Shown piece after piece: positions 36,331-44,188 of a stretch of DNA of 64,000 bases (position 1 is the first letter of the stretch; each line of letters opens with the position of its first letter). This stretch comes from Rhodococcus pyridinivorans (GTDB lineage Bacteria; Actinomycetota; Actinomycetes; Mycobacteriales; Mycobacteriaceae): contig NZ_FNRX01000002.1 in NCBI RefSeq assembly GCF_900105195.1, positions 4,526,001-4,590,000 on the forward strand, written 5' to 3'. Position numbers and translations under genes: made by a program. Under the pieces are notes generated by a model, which saw only the letters and a program-made list of their open reading frames with translations, made no database searches and had not been told where the DNA came from.

Positions 36331-37144
36331 GCTGGGCCTCTTCCGTTGCTGTGGCGAGTTCGAGGTCGTGCGCGCGGGCCACCTCCGAGTGCAGCAGCGA
36401 CCAGATGTCGTGCCGCAGCGCCCGGAATGCTTCGCTCGAGCGGACGTCGTCGACGTTCCGGTCGATGTCGACGTCGACGACGGTCTTGATCCGACCCGGT
36501 CGGGACGTGAGGATCGCGACGCGCTGTCCCAGATAGACGGCTTCGTCGATGCCGTGGGTGATGAACAGGATCGTCTTGCCGGTCTCGCGCCGGATGCGGA
36601 GCAGTTCGTCCTGCAAGGATTCGCGGGTCTGGGCGTCGAGTGCCGCGAACGGCTCGTCCATGAGCAACACTTCGGGATCGAAGGCGAGGCTGCGTGCGAT
36701 GGCGACGCGCTGCTTCATGCCTCCCGACAACTCGTGCGGGTAGCGGTCGCCGAATCCGTGCAGGCCTACGAGATCGAGGTAGTGCCCGGCGAGATCGCGA
36801 CGCTCCCGCTTGGGCAGACCCTTCGCCTCCAGACCGAATTCGATGTTGCTACGGGCCGTGCGCCACGGGAGCAGTGCGTACTGCTGGAAGACGATTCCAC
36901 GGTCCAGTCCGGGACCGGTGACGGGCCTCCCGTCGAGCAGGATCTGCCCCGAGGTCGGTGTGCTGAGACCACCGAGAAGGTCGAGCAGGGTGGACTTTCC
37001 GCAACCGCTCGGTCCGACCAGGACGAGGAACTCCCCGTCGGCGAGGTCGAGACTGATGTCGTCGAGCGCGGTGAAGGTGTCGTTCGTGCCGCGCACCGGG
37101 AACTTCTTGGTGACGTGGTCGATCCGGAGTTTGGGCTCGCTCAC
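36317..37144 (-). CDS. ABC importer ATPase, SsuB/TauB type (second operon)
   Basis: A 275-aa ATPase from GTG 37144, overlapping the binding-protein stop by 4 bases (GTGA). It carries Walker A GPSGCGKST, Q-loop IVFQQYALLPW, signature LSGGMKQRVAIARSL, Walker B VLLMDEPFAALD and switch His FITHGIDEA. After the core domain the protein runs on for about 45 residues with a His-rich end. Role: energising the second importer. Confidence 0.9.
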   Translation of the reverse strand: MSEPKLRIDHVTKKFPVRGTNDTFTALDDISLDLADGEFLVLVGPSGCGKSTLLDLLGGLSTPTSGQILLDGRPVTGPGLDRGIVFQQYALLPWRTARSNIEFGLEAKGLPKRERRDLAGHYLDLVGLHGFGDRYPHELSGGMKQRVAIARSLAFDPEVLLMDEPFAALDAQTRESLQDELLRIRRETGKTILFITHGIDEAVYLGQRVAILTSRPGRIKTVVDVDIDRNVDDVRSSEAFRALRHDIWSLLHSEVARAHDLELATATEEAQHVQH

Positions 37145-38226
37145 TTCGCCTCCTCGAGGGGTTCGCCGTTCGGGCCGCTGGTGGGCTCGTAGGTGCCGTT
37201 GGCGTAGGGGTTGAATTCGTTCGTGTAGACGTCGTCGAGTTCGATCTGCCCTTCGTCGAGCTCGCCGTTGCGCGTGAGCCAGTCGATCCACGTCCGGATC
37301 TCCTGGTCGGTGATCACCCCACCGGGGCCGGCGACGCCGGGGCTGCGCCAGTACGCGACGAGGCTCGTCGACTCGTTGCGTCCACGACCGTCGATGATCT
37401 CCTCGAACTTCGCAATCACCTCGTCGCGCGGGGTCACCTGGGTCCAGCGGATGGCACGGGCCGTGCCCTGCACCAGGTCGGCGACGACATCGCGGTTCCG
37501 CTCGATGAAGTCGTTGCGGAACACGAGTGTCCCGTAGGAGAACGACCCGAAGAGGGACTCGTCGGTGAACAGCGGCCGGATGCCGCCCCGTTCCACCGCG
37601 GTCTCGCGGAACACGCTGCCGAGCGTCCCGACGTCGATCTGTCCTTCGCGCAGAGCCTGCTCGGTGTTGACGGGCGGGACCACGATGAGCTCTACCTGCG
37701 CGATCTCCTCGGGGGTCAGGCCCTGCTGAGCGAGCCACTCCCGCACCAGGAATTCGTGGTGGGCACCGAGGGTGTTCATGCCGACCTTCTTGCCGATCAG
37801 ATCGCGCGCGGTGCGGATCGGGCTGTCCTCGAGGACGAAGTAGCCGTTGAAGGTCTGCTCGTCGGAGCCGTAGTAGGCGAGCACGGAGGTCAGCGGTGAG
37901 TTGCCGGCCTGCGCCTTGATCACGGCACCGTTGAACGCGCCACCGAAGTCGACCTGGTTCGTGGCGGTGTTCTGGAGCGACTGGGGACCGTTGCCGTTGT
38001 CTCCGATCCACTCCAGTTCGACGTCTTCGAAGTACCCGAGCGCTTCGGCGAGTTCGGGGAATCCGACCTGGCCGGCCGAACCTTCGTAGCGGAGGACGGT
38101 TCTTCCGTCCGCGGTGGTGGTCGCCCCGGAACCCGAGCACGCGGTCGCGACGGAGGCGAGGGTGAGAAACGCTGCGGCGGCAGCGACGACGCGCAGACTA
38201 CTTCTGCGCAGAGGGGATGCGGGCAT
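37141..38226 (-). CDS. ABC importer substrate-binding lipoprotein (second operon)
   Basis: A 361-aa protein from ATG 38226. The signal has two Arg clusters, a hydrophobic core (VVAAAAAFLTLASV) and a lipobox-like ATAC. The mature part is an SsuA/NrtA-type fold: AGQVGFPELAEALGYFEDV, NQVDFGGAFNGAVIKAQAG, KKVGMNTLGAHHEFLVREWL and EGQIDVGTLGSVFRETAVE. It starts the operon. The upstream region contains two inverted repeats that may be regulatory. Substrate: probably a sulfonate-like anion; not provable from sequence. Confidence 0.88.
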   Translation of the reverse strand: MPASPLRRSSLRVVAAAAAFLTLASVATACSGSGATTTADGRTVLRYEGSAGQVGFPELAEALGYFEDVELEWIGDNGNGPQSLQNTATNQVDFGGAFNGAVIKAQAGNSPLTSVLAYYGSDEQTFNGYFVLEDSPIRTARDLIGKKVGMNTLGAHHEFLVREWLAQQGLTPEEIAQVELIVVPPVNTEQALREGQIDVGTLGSVFRETAVERGGIRPLFTDESLFGSFSYGTLVFRNDFIERNRDVVADLVQGTARAIRWTQVTPRDEVIAKFEEIIDGRGRNESTSLVAYWRSPGVAGPGGVITDQEIRTWIDWLTRNGELDEGQIELDDVYTNEFNPYANGTYEPTSGPNGEPLEEAK

Positions 38227-38274
38227 CAGGATTCGAGTCCTTGTATCGGCCCGAGGGTACGGGCGCGGTGATGG

Positions 38275-38295
38275 GTACCCGGCCCTTCCGGGTAC
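38275..38295. promoter_or_regulatory. Inverted repeat 49 bases upstream of the second ABC operon
   Basis: GTACCCGG (38275-38282) and CCGGGTAC (38288-38295) are perfect 8-base arms with a 5-base spacer. It could be an operator or a leader hairpin. Confidence 0.45.
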
Positions 38296-38331
38296 AGGAA
38301 CTACGCACCGGTGGTGCGACGATGGTATGAC

Positions 38332-38346
38332 TGTCGCTCAGCGACA
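38332..38346. promoter_or_regulatory. Inverted repeat, probable operator of the second ABC operon
   Basis: TGTCGCT-C-AGCGACA is a perfect 15-base palindrome, about 106 bases upstream of the binding-protein start. The size and 1-base centre fit a dimeric repressor site. Confidence 0.5.
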
Positions 38347-38481
38347 ACACAACCGACACTCGGACACGGTTCGTCCCCCTTCGATGTTCTGCGACGGTGA
38401 CAGCATCCCCGCCCGGCAGAGGTGGTCACAACGATTGTGCGCAGAGTGATCCGAAGTGGGTGAATCCTCGTCCACACACGA

Positions 38482-38514
38482 CGAAGGCCGGCACATCGAC
38501 TGTGCCGGCCTTCG
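38482..38514 (-). terminator. Terminator at left end of the sulfur island
   Basis: CGAAGGCCGGCACA (38482-38495) pairs perfectly with 38501-38514 around TCGAC. It lies downstream of the leftward operon ending at 38638. The same 14-base stem occurs again at 47173-47204. Confidence 0.8.
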
Positions 38515-38521
38515 CCGTGGT

Positions 38522-38564
38522 GGACACGATCCGCGCGGGCGCTTCACCGCCTCGGATCGTGTCC
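38522..38564 (-). terminator. Second inverted repeat beside the terminator
   Basis: GGACACGATCCG (38522-38533) and CGGATCGTGTCC (38553-38564) are perfect 12-base arms with a 19-base loop. It lies between the small CxxC gene and the 38482 hairpin and may act with it as a tandem terminator. Confidence 0.5.
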
Positions 38565-38637
38565 GTCTTCCGCCCCCTACCGATCGGCCGGGAGCGGTGG
38601 GTGGGTTTCGTACACCGTCTCCCTGTTGCGGCCGAGG

Positions 38638-38811
38638 TCAGCGACGGAAGAGCGACCGTATGCTCCGACGCTCGGCGCGGGTCGGGACGGTGTCCTGACC
38701 GCAGGTGCAGCGATCGGCGGCGGGGACGGAACGCAGGACGGCGTCGACATGCTGTCCGCATCCACCCCATCCGGTCTTTCCGCAGTTCGGACAGGCGACG
38801 GGGTAACACAT
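38638..38811 (-). CDS. 57-aa CxxC-rich small protein (putative zinc-binding)
   Basis: The reading frame was found by eye: ATG 38811 is preceded by a strong GAGGAGGA and the frame ends at 38638. The product has six Cys residues: C2, an ACPNCGKTGWGGCGQH block, and a later RCTCGQD, a typical small zinc-ribbon-like layout, then a basic tail ending SIRSLFRR. Small proteins of this design occur in actinobacteria near thioredoxin genes. It is the third gene of the operon CstB-like, thioredoxin, small protein (45-base gap). A role in zinc or thiol chemistry is inference. Confidence 0.75.
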   Translation of the reverse strand: MCYPVACPNCGKTGWGGCGQHVDAVLRSVPAADRCTCGQDTVPTRAERRSIRSLFRR

Positions 38812-38856
38812 GAGAGTCCTCCTCGATGAGAATTCGCTACGGACCCGGCGACGGGG

Positions 38857-39231
38857 TCAGGAGCGCGAGGCTGCACGTCGTTCGGCAGCCCGGTTGTGGA
38901 TCTCGGTCATGTCGAGGGCCTCGATCCGGGTGATCAGGTCCTCGAGAGCCGGCGCCGGCAACGCCCCGGGCTGCGAGTAGACGAGCACACCCTCCCGGAA
39001 GGCCATGATCGTCGGAATCGAGCGGATGTTCGCCGTGGCAGCGAGTTGCTGTTCGGCTTCGGTGTCGACCTTGGCATGCACGATCTCGGGGTGCGCCTGC
39101 GACGACTTCTCGAAGACCGGCCCGAAGGCACGGCACGGGCCGCACCACGATGCCCAGAAGTCGACGAGCACGATGTCGTTGCCGAGAACGGTGGATTCGA
39201 AGTCCGCCATCGTGAGGTTCTTCGTCGTCAT
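38857..39231 (-). CDS. Thioredoxin
   Basis: A 124-aa thioredoxin from ATG 39231 with GAAGGAAG upstream. The active site is DFWASWCGPCRAFGP (about residues 25-39) and the cis-Pro motif is IRSIPTIMAF. The C-terminus is extended by a charged, Arg/Ala-rich tail of about 20 residues compared with the normal 105-110 aa. It lies 31 bases after the CstB-like gene, and so probably supplies reducing power for persulfide turnover or repair during sulfur stress. Confidence 0.92.
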   Translation of the reverse strand: MTTKNLTMADFESTVLGNDIVLVDFWASWCGPCRAFGPVFEKSSQAHPEIVHAKVDTEAEQQLAATANIRSIPTIMAFREGVLVYSQPGALPAPALEDLITRIEALDMTEIHNRAAERRAASRS

Positions 39232-39262
39232 GAGTTCTGCTTCCTTCTCGGGGTCGGCACGA

Positions 39263-40642
39263 TCAGGCGGGGACGTGGGATTCGGCCCATGCGTTGTAGC
39301 CTCCGAGCAGATCCGTGACGTTCTCGAAGCCCTGGGCCCGCAACAGTGAGGCCGCGACGCTCGAACGCCATCCCCCTGCACAGTGCACGACGATCGGCTT
39401 GCCGGACGGGACCTGGTCCAAGCGGGTACGCAACTGGGCCAGCGGGATCGGCATCGCACCCGGAATGGTTCCGAACTCGCGCTCACCGGGATTGCGGATG
39501 TCGACGAGGGTGACCGCGTCGGCGGCGAGCAACCGGTCGAGTTCGTCGACCGATGTCCTGGATGCGGTCTCGACCAGATCGGCCAGTTCCGCCGGGAACA
39601 CCCCGTCCCGATCGACGTTCAGATAGCCTGCAGCGCCGTCCGATCCGATTCGGGCCAGACGCACCGCGGCGTCCTGCTCCTCGCCGGGATAGGTGATCAG
39701 TACGATCTTCTCGCCCACCTCGGCGACCATGCCGCCGGTCTCGGCGAAACGCCCGTCGAATCCGACGTTGATCGAACCGCGCAGATGCCCGGCGGCGAAG
39801 TCGTCGACGCTGCGCGCATCGAGGACACGCGTGCCGGCGGCGAGTTCCGCCTTCATCCGCTCGGGGCTCAGCTCGGGAATCGTGTGATCCTGCGCCAGAA
39901 GCGGGTGCATCCGCTTGTTCATCGCGGCGTCGACCGAGAAGTACGACGGTGCGGCCGGCTGACCTTCGGTGACCAGGGCGACGAAGTCGTCCTCGCTCAT
40001 CGGTTGCACGGACGGGTTGGTGGCGCGCTGTTCGCCGATGGTCGAGGTGAGTTCGGTCGACAGGTTCTTCCCGCAGGACGAACCGGCACCGTGAGCAGGC
40101 ATGACGACGACTTCGTCGGGCAATGTCAGCAGCTTCTCGTGCACGGTGCGGTACATCGCGCGAGCCAGATCGGCACTCGAGCCGTCGCCGAGGTTGACCA
40201 GATCGGGACGTCCGACGTCGCCGATGAACAGCGAGTCCCCGGTGAGCACTGCGGCCGGGACGGCGCCGGAATGCTCGCGCACCAGCACCGAGATCGACTC
40301 CCAGGTGTGGCCCGGGGTGGACAGGATCTCGAGTTCGACCTCCCCCAGCGACAACTTCTCGCCGTCACGCAGACGGCGGATCGGGTAGTCGGTCTCCGCC
40401 GCTTCACCGAATCCGATCCACGCACCCGTGGCGTCGACCAGCTCGAGATGACCGGAGACGAAGTCCGCGTGGAAGTGGGTGTTGATCACACCCTCGATGG
40501 TCAGGCCGTACTTCTCTGCGTCGGAAAGATATTCGGTGATGTCGCGGCGGGGATCGACCACGACCGCCCTGCCCGTGTTCTCGTCACCGATGAGATAGGA
40601 CGCATGGGAGAGGCACTCGATGTAGTACTGCTCGAGAATCAT
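39263..40642 (-). CDS. CstB-like persulfide dioxygenase-rhodanese fusion
   Basis: A 459-aa protein from ATG 40642 (GGAGG upstream). Residues 1-240 are a metallo-beta-lactamase-fold non-haem iron domain with NTHFHADFVSGH (His56, His58, Asp60), TPGHTW (His112), TGDSLFIGDVGRPDL and PAHGAGSSCG with Cys190. Residues about 255-345 are a rhodanese homology domain lacking the active Cys. Residues 365-459 are a catalytic rhodanese with HCAGGWRSS (Cys421). This three-part plan, including the extra Cys in the first domain, matches CstB-type enzymes that oxidise low-molecular-weight persulfides to thiosulfate. Flanking TACCCCC/GGGGGTA palindromes suggest CstR control. Confidence 0.9.
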   Translation of the reverse strand: MILEQYYIECLSHASYLIGDENTGRAVVVDPRRDITEYLSDAEKYGLTIEGVINTHFHADFVSGHLELVDATGAWIGFGEAAETDYPIRRLRDGEKLSLGEVELEILSTPGHTWESISVLVREHSGAVPAAVLTGDSLFIGDVGRPDLVNLGDGSSADLARAMYRTVHEKLLTLPDEVVVMPAHGAGSSCGKNLSTELTSTIGEQRATNPSVQPMSEDDFVALVTEGQPAAPSYFSVDAAMNKRMHPLLAQDHTIPELSPERMKAELAAGTRVLDARSVDDFAAGHLRGSINVGFDGRFAETGGMVAEVGEKIVLITYPGEEQDAAVRLARIGSDGAAGYLNVDRDGVFPAELADLVETASRTSVDELDRLLAADAVTLVDIRNPGEREFGTIPGAMPIPLAQLRTRLDQVPSGKPIVVHCAGGWRSSVAASLLRAQGFENVTDLLGGYNAWAESHVPA

Positions 40643-40698
40643 GGATTCCTCCGTTGCTGGATCCGGATGGCGTTCCGGTGATATGGACATCGTGGCAT

Positions 40699-40714
40699 AT
40701 ACCCCCTAGGGTAT
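40699..40714. promoter_or_regulatory. CstR-type operator 1
   Basis: ATACCCCCTAGGGTAT lies 57 bases upstream of the CstB-like start in the divergent promoter region. It is a CsoR/CstR-family GC-box with A/T flanks; one pair is imperfect. Confidence 0.78.
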
Positions 40715-40720
40715 GTCAAG

Positions 40721-40734
40721 TACCCCCTGGGGTA
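40721..40734. promoter_or_regulatory. CstR-type operator 2
   Basis: TACCCCCTGGGGTA, 7 bases after operator 1. The pair is positioned to control the leftward CstB-like operon. Confidence 0.78.
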
Positions 40735-40786
40735 TCAGTTCGCTCCCGGAGCCCGGCCCTGCCCGGACGATCACATTTCTTGCATA

Positions 40787-40800
40787 TACCCCCAGGGGTA
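40787..40800. promoter_or_regulatory. CstR-type operator 3
   Basis: TACCCCCAGGGGTA, flanked by ATA and TGTATA, about 78 bases upstream of the rightward rhodanese start. Confidence 0.78.
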
Positions 40801-40820
40801 TGTATACGATGGTCCTGCAA

Positions 40821-40834
40821 TACCCCCGGGGGCA
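40821..40834. promoter_or_regulatory. CstR-type operator 4 (one half degenerate)
   Basis: TACCCCCGGGGGCA, about 44 bases upstream of the rightward rhodanese start. The last half-site ends CA instead of TA. Confidence 0.7.
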
Positions 40835-40877
40835 CCTTCTCGAACCCCTACCGATCCTCACGCTCGAAAGGCCACTC

Positions 40878-41492
40878 ATGACCGAGTCCCCTACCGCCAC
40901 CGTCGATCCGAATTCGCTGCACGAGTCGATCGATTCGGGCAGGCCCGTACGGATCGTCGACGTCCGGACTCCCGGCGAATTCGAGTCCGTGCACATTCCC
41001 GGCGCCTACAACGTCCCCCTCGACCTGCTGCGTGAGCATCGCGACGAGTTCTGCGCCCATCTCGACGAGAACGTCGTACTGGTGTGCCGCTCCGGTCAGC
41101 GTGCCGGCCAGGCCGAACAGGCCCTGCGTGAAGCAGGGTTGCCGAACCTCCACATCCTCGAGGGCGGCATGCTCGGCTGGGAATCGGCCGGCCTGCCCGT
41201 CAACCGCGGCGCAGATCGCTGGGATCTCGAACGCCAGGTCCGGCTCGTCGCCGGCTCGCTCGTCCTGGGCTCGGTTCTCGGAAGCATCGCCGTGCCGAAA
41301 CTCAAGTGGCTCGCTGCCGGCATCGGCGGCGGGTTGACCTTCGCCGCACTGTCGGACACCTGCGCGATGGGCATGCTGCTGTCCAAGCTGCCCTACAACC
41401 GCGGGGCACAGTGGGATCTCCAGAACGTCGTCACCCAGTTGACCGGAGGTCCGTCCTGCCCGGCCGAAAGGAAACTGGCATGGTCGCGCTGA
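40878..41492 (+). CDS. Rhodanese with C-terminal DUF2892 membrane region (YgaP-like)
   Basis: A 204-aa protein from ATG 40878 (AAAGG upstream); the ORF extension to 40713 runs through the operators and is rejected. Residues 1-125 form a rhodanese domain with active site LVCRSGQRAG (Cys70), typical for thiosulfate or persulfide sulfurtransfer. Residues about 135-190 are two hydrophobic helices of the DUF2892 type (VRLVAGSLVLGSVLGSIAVP, LKWLAAGIGGGLTFAALSDT). The layout matches YgaP-like membrane rhodaneses. Its stop overlaps the following TauE/SafE gene by 13 bases. Confidence 0.88.
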   Translation: MTESPTATVDPNSLHESIDSGRPVRIVDVRTPGEFESVHIPGAYNVPLDLLREHRDEFCAHLDENVVLVCRSGQRAGQAEQALREAGLPNLHILEGGMLGWESAGLPVNRGADRWDLERQVRLVAGSLVLGSVLGSIAVPKLKWLAAGIGGGLTFAALSDTCAMGMLLSKLPYNRGAQWDLQNVVTQLTGGPSCPAERKLAWSR

Positions 41493-42358
41493 CCGTAGCC
41501 CTGGCGGTCCTGGTCGGCGTCACCCTCGGACTGCTCGGTGGCGGGGGCTCGATTCTCACCGTCCCCCTACTCGCTTACGTCGCAGGGATGGACGCAAAGG
41601 AGGCGATCGCCACCTCGCTGCTGGTCGTGGGTGTCACCAGCGCGGTCGGCGCGATCTCCCACGCTCGCGCCGGCCGCGTGCAGTGGCGTACCGGCATCCT
41701 GTTCGGCCTGGCCGGCATGGTCGGCGCCTACGGCGGTGGTCTGCTCTCGCGCTTCATTCCGGGCACCGTACTGCTGCTCGGCTTCGCCGTGATGATGATC
41801 GCCACAGCGATCGCCATGCTCCGCGGCCGCAAGAACAAGGCCGCGCCCGGTGAGGGCGACGCTGCGATGCCCGTCGGCAAGATCCTGCTCGACGGTGTCG
41901 TGGTCGGCCTGGTCACCGGTCTCGTCGGTGCCGGCGGCGGCTTCCTCGTCGTGCCGGCCCTGGCATTGCTCGGCGGCCTGCCCATGCCGATCGCGGTCGG
42001 CACGTCGCTGATCGTGATCGCCATGAAGTCCTTCGCCGGACTCGGAGGCTATCTGTCCACCGTGCAGATCGACTGGCGTCTCGCGGCGATGGTCACCGGT
42101 GCCGCCGTCGTGGGCAGCCTCATCGGCGGCCGCCTGACCTCGCTGGTCGATCCGGACACCCTGCGCAAGAGCTTCGGCTGGTTCGTGCTGATCATGTCCT
42201 CCGTCATCCTCGCGCAGGAGATCCACCCCGGCGTCGGCATTGCCACGGCGGCACTCACTATGGTCGCCGCCGGCGCCACCTATGTCTGCAACCGCAGCGA
42301 GCACTGCCCACTGCAACGCCTCGGAGGACACTCTCGCACAGCCGCGGCGGCGGTCTGA
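41480..42358 (+). CDS. TauE/SafE-family sulfite exporter-type permease
   Basis: A 292-aa protein from ATG 41480. Eight or so hydrophobic helices with TauE/SafE repeats, each half carrying a Gly-rich helix-turn (GVTLGLLGGGGSILTVPLLAY and GLVTGLVGAGGGFLVVPALAL). The protein ends in a cytoplasmic tail with a Cys pair (CNRSEHC). In sulfide-oxidation loci such proteins remove sulfite or thiosulfate produced by persulfide dioxygenases. It is translationally coupled to the rhodanese at 40878. Confidence 0.88.
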   Translation: MVALTVALAVLVGVTLGLLGGGGSILTVPLLAYVAGMDAKEAIATSLLVVGVTSAVGAISHARAGRVQWRTGILFGLAGMVGAYGGGLLSRFIPGTVLLLGFAVMMIATAIAMLRGRKNKAAPGEGDAAMPVGKILLDGVVVGLVTGLVGAGGGFLVVPALALLGGLPMPIAVGTSLIVIAMKSFAGLGGYLSTVQIDWRLAAMVTGAAVVGSLIGGRLTSLVDPDTLRKSFGWFVLIMSSVILAQEIHPGVGIATAALTMVAAGATYVCNRSEHCPLQRLGGHSRTAAAAV

Positions 42359-42415
42359 ACGCACGACGCGGAAGCGCTCACCCGTTCTCGACAGACCCGA
42401 ACCGAGGAGTTCACC

Positions 42416-42730
42416 ATGCAGGAAGTCGACACTGTCGCTCTGATCACGGCGTGGGAGTCCGGAGCTCCGGTGCTCGATGTCCGCGAGGACTACGAGTACC
42501 TCCGGGGCCACGTCCCCGGCGCTCGGTCGATCCCCCTCCCCGAACTGTCCGCCCGCGTAGGGGAGGTACCGCCGGGAGGGACCGTCTATGTGATCTGCGC
42601 GTCCGGAAACCGGAGCAAGCGTGGAGCCGAGATCCTCGAATCCGCGGGACGGTCCGCAGTGTCCGTCGCCGGCGGGACGAGGGCGTGGGTCTCCGCGGGT
42701 CGGGAAGTGCGGCGCGGACCCACCCCCTGA
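42416..42730 (+). CDS. Single-domain rhodanese
   Basis: A 104-aa protein from ATG 42416 with GAGGAG upstream. The complete small rhodanese fold has VLDVREDYEYLRGHVPGA (substrate loop) and the active site VICASGNRS with the catalytic Cys. It ends the rightward sulfur operon that begins at 40878. A role as sulfur carrier between persulfide and cellular thiols fits the context. Confidence 0.88.
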   Translation: MQEVDTVALITAWESGAPVLDVREDYEYLRGHVPGARSIPLPELSARVGEVPPGGTVYVICASGNRSKRGAEILESAGRSAVSVAGGTRAWVSAGREVRRGPTP

Positions 42731-42854
42731 GCGCCGCGCCGAACTTCTTCACCAGCGGCCTGCATGCCGCCTTCGATGACGGCATGCAGGCCGTAGAGTG
42801 GAACTTCGCCGGGCCGGGCCCGGACGATGGTGAAACGAAAGCGGTGACACGGAC

Positions 42855-43235
42855 GTGATGGGCCTCGGCGAGCTGGAATCGGCGATCATGGACGTGCTGT
42901 GGCAGAGCGACGAACCCCTTCGTGTACGCGATGTGCTGGCACGCCTCGAGCCCGACCGGTCGCCGGCCTACACGACCGTGATGACGGTCCTGGACAACCT
43001 GCACAACAAGGGCATGGTCACCCGCAGCCGAATCGGCCGTGGTTACAGCTACCGCGCAACCCGTAGCCGCGAGGAAACCGCGGCAGAACTGCTGCGGCAC
43101 GTGCTCCGGACGTCCGGCGACGCCGAACAGGTCATGCTGCACTTCGCCAGTTCTGCGACGGAGGACGAATCCCGGATCCTGCGCCGCGCCGCCCGGCGGA
43201 CCACGGCCCGCAACCGCAGGAATCTGCCCTCGTGA
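42855..43235 (+). CDS. BlaI/MecI/CopY-family repressor
   Basis: A 126-aa protein; GTG 42855 or ATG 42858 may be used. The winged helix is typical of the Penicillinase_R family: LGELESAIMDVLWQSDEPLR, VRDVLARLE, PAYTTVMTVLDNLHNKGMV and RGYSYRATRSREE, followed by a C-terminal dimerisation helix. Such proteins bind TACTA/TAGTA-like palindromes and leave DNA when cleaved by a partner protease. The adjacent M56 peptidase gene overlaps its stop (GTGA at 43232-43235). The operator array at 44702-44745 is a candidate target. Confidence 0.9.
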   Translation: MMGLGELESAIMDVLWQSDEPLRVRDVLARLEPDRSPAYTTVMTVLDNLHNKGMVTRSRIGRGYSYRATRSREETAAELLRHVLRTSGDAEQVMLHFASSATEDESRILRRAARRTTARNRRNLPS

Positions 43236-44188
43236 TCGTTGCAGCAGCACTGTTCGTGGCAGCGCTCGTCCTCGGTTTCACAGCGCCGCGATGGCTTTCG
43301 CATCTGGCCTCCCCGGGCCGCGATCCGCGCGGTGCGCTCACCGCGTGGGTGTCGACCGAGGTCCTGTTCGTCGCGGCACTGGCCGGCGGTCCCCTGGCGG
43401 TAGCCACGCGACCCGGCTCGCAGATCGATCATCTGCCGGTACCAGCGTCGTGTGTGCGTACGGCGCGGGACGAAGGATTGCTGCCGTGGCTGCCCTATCT
43501 GGAGACAGCGCTGTGGGTGGTCGCGGGCGCGGTTCTCGTGCGGATCGCCGTGGTGGTGTCCCGTTCGTACCGCAGGCACCGCCGCGAAACCGTTGCCCAC
43601 CTCAACCTGGTCCGCATCCTCGGAAGGATCCGGAGACACGCCGGGGGTGAAGTCATCTGGTTGCAGGACACCGCCTGCGCGGCATACAGCATCGGCGGCC
43701 GTAACGGCACTGTCGTGGCCGGCGAGGGACTGAAAGCGCTGGACCCACCGACGCGTCGGGCGGTACTCGATCACGAGTACGCACACATCCGCGGTCGCCA
43801 CCATGTGCTGGTGGCGATCAGCGGGGCCCTGAGGACGGCGTTGCCGTTCGTGCCGCTGTGCCGCCAGGGAGCGCCGTGGATACGTGTGCTCGTCGAGCTG
43901 GCAGCAGATCGCCGGGCCGCGCAGTCCTGCGGACACGATGCGGTCCGCGATGCTCTGATCCGGTGCGCAACGACGCTCGATCCGGCGGCACGAGAAGAAG
44001 CATCCGACGGGTATCTCGACGCGAGGCTCCGGTGGTTGAGTCCGGTTCGCCGGTCCGGCCGTTCGCACGGCGTACTCGCTCGTCCTTTCGCCACTCGTCC
44101 TTTCGCAGTGGCCTTGTCCGCTCTTCCCGCATTCCTCACGGGAGTCTCCGTCGTCGGAATCGTGACCGCGTCCTGCCTCACCGTGTGA
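43232..44188 (+). CDS. M56-family (BlaR1/MecR1-like) membrane metallopeptidase
   Basis: A 318-aa protein from GTG 43232, coupled to the BlaI gene. Three N-terminal hydrophobic helices (about residues 2-22, 37-56 and 93-110) are followed by the gluzincin motif HEYAH (181-185) in LDHEYAHIRGRHH and a further helix near 193-210; the last helix is at the C-terminus (about 290-315). It lacks the penicillin-sensor domain of BlaR1. In actinobacteria such BlaI-M56 pairs sense an unknown signal and cleave the repressor. Its last 11 bases overlap, convergently, the end of the membrane CPVC gene. Confidence 0.88.
   Translation: MIVAAALFVAALVLGFTAPRWLSHLASPGRDPRGALTAWVSTEVLFVAALAGGPLAVATRPGSQIDHLPVPASCVRTARDEGLLPWLPYLETALWVVAGAVLVRIAVVVSRSYRRHRRETVAHLNLVRILGRIRRHAGGEVIWLQDTACAAYSIGGRNGTVVAGEGLKALDPPTRRAVLDHEYAHIRGRHHVLVAISGALRTALPFVPLCRQGAPWIRVLVELAADRRAAQSCGHDAVRDALIRCATTLDPAAREEASDGYLDARLRWLSPVRRSGRSHGVLARPFATRPFAVALSALPAFLTGVSVVGIVTASCLTV

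Noticed and set aside
40713..40877. 55-codon N-terminal extension of the rhodanese
   Set aside because: It would run through the operators and core promoter; ATG 40878 has its own ribosome site.
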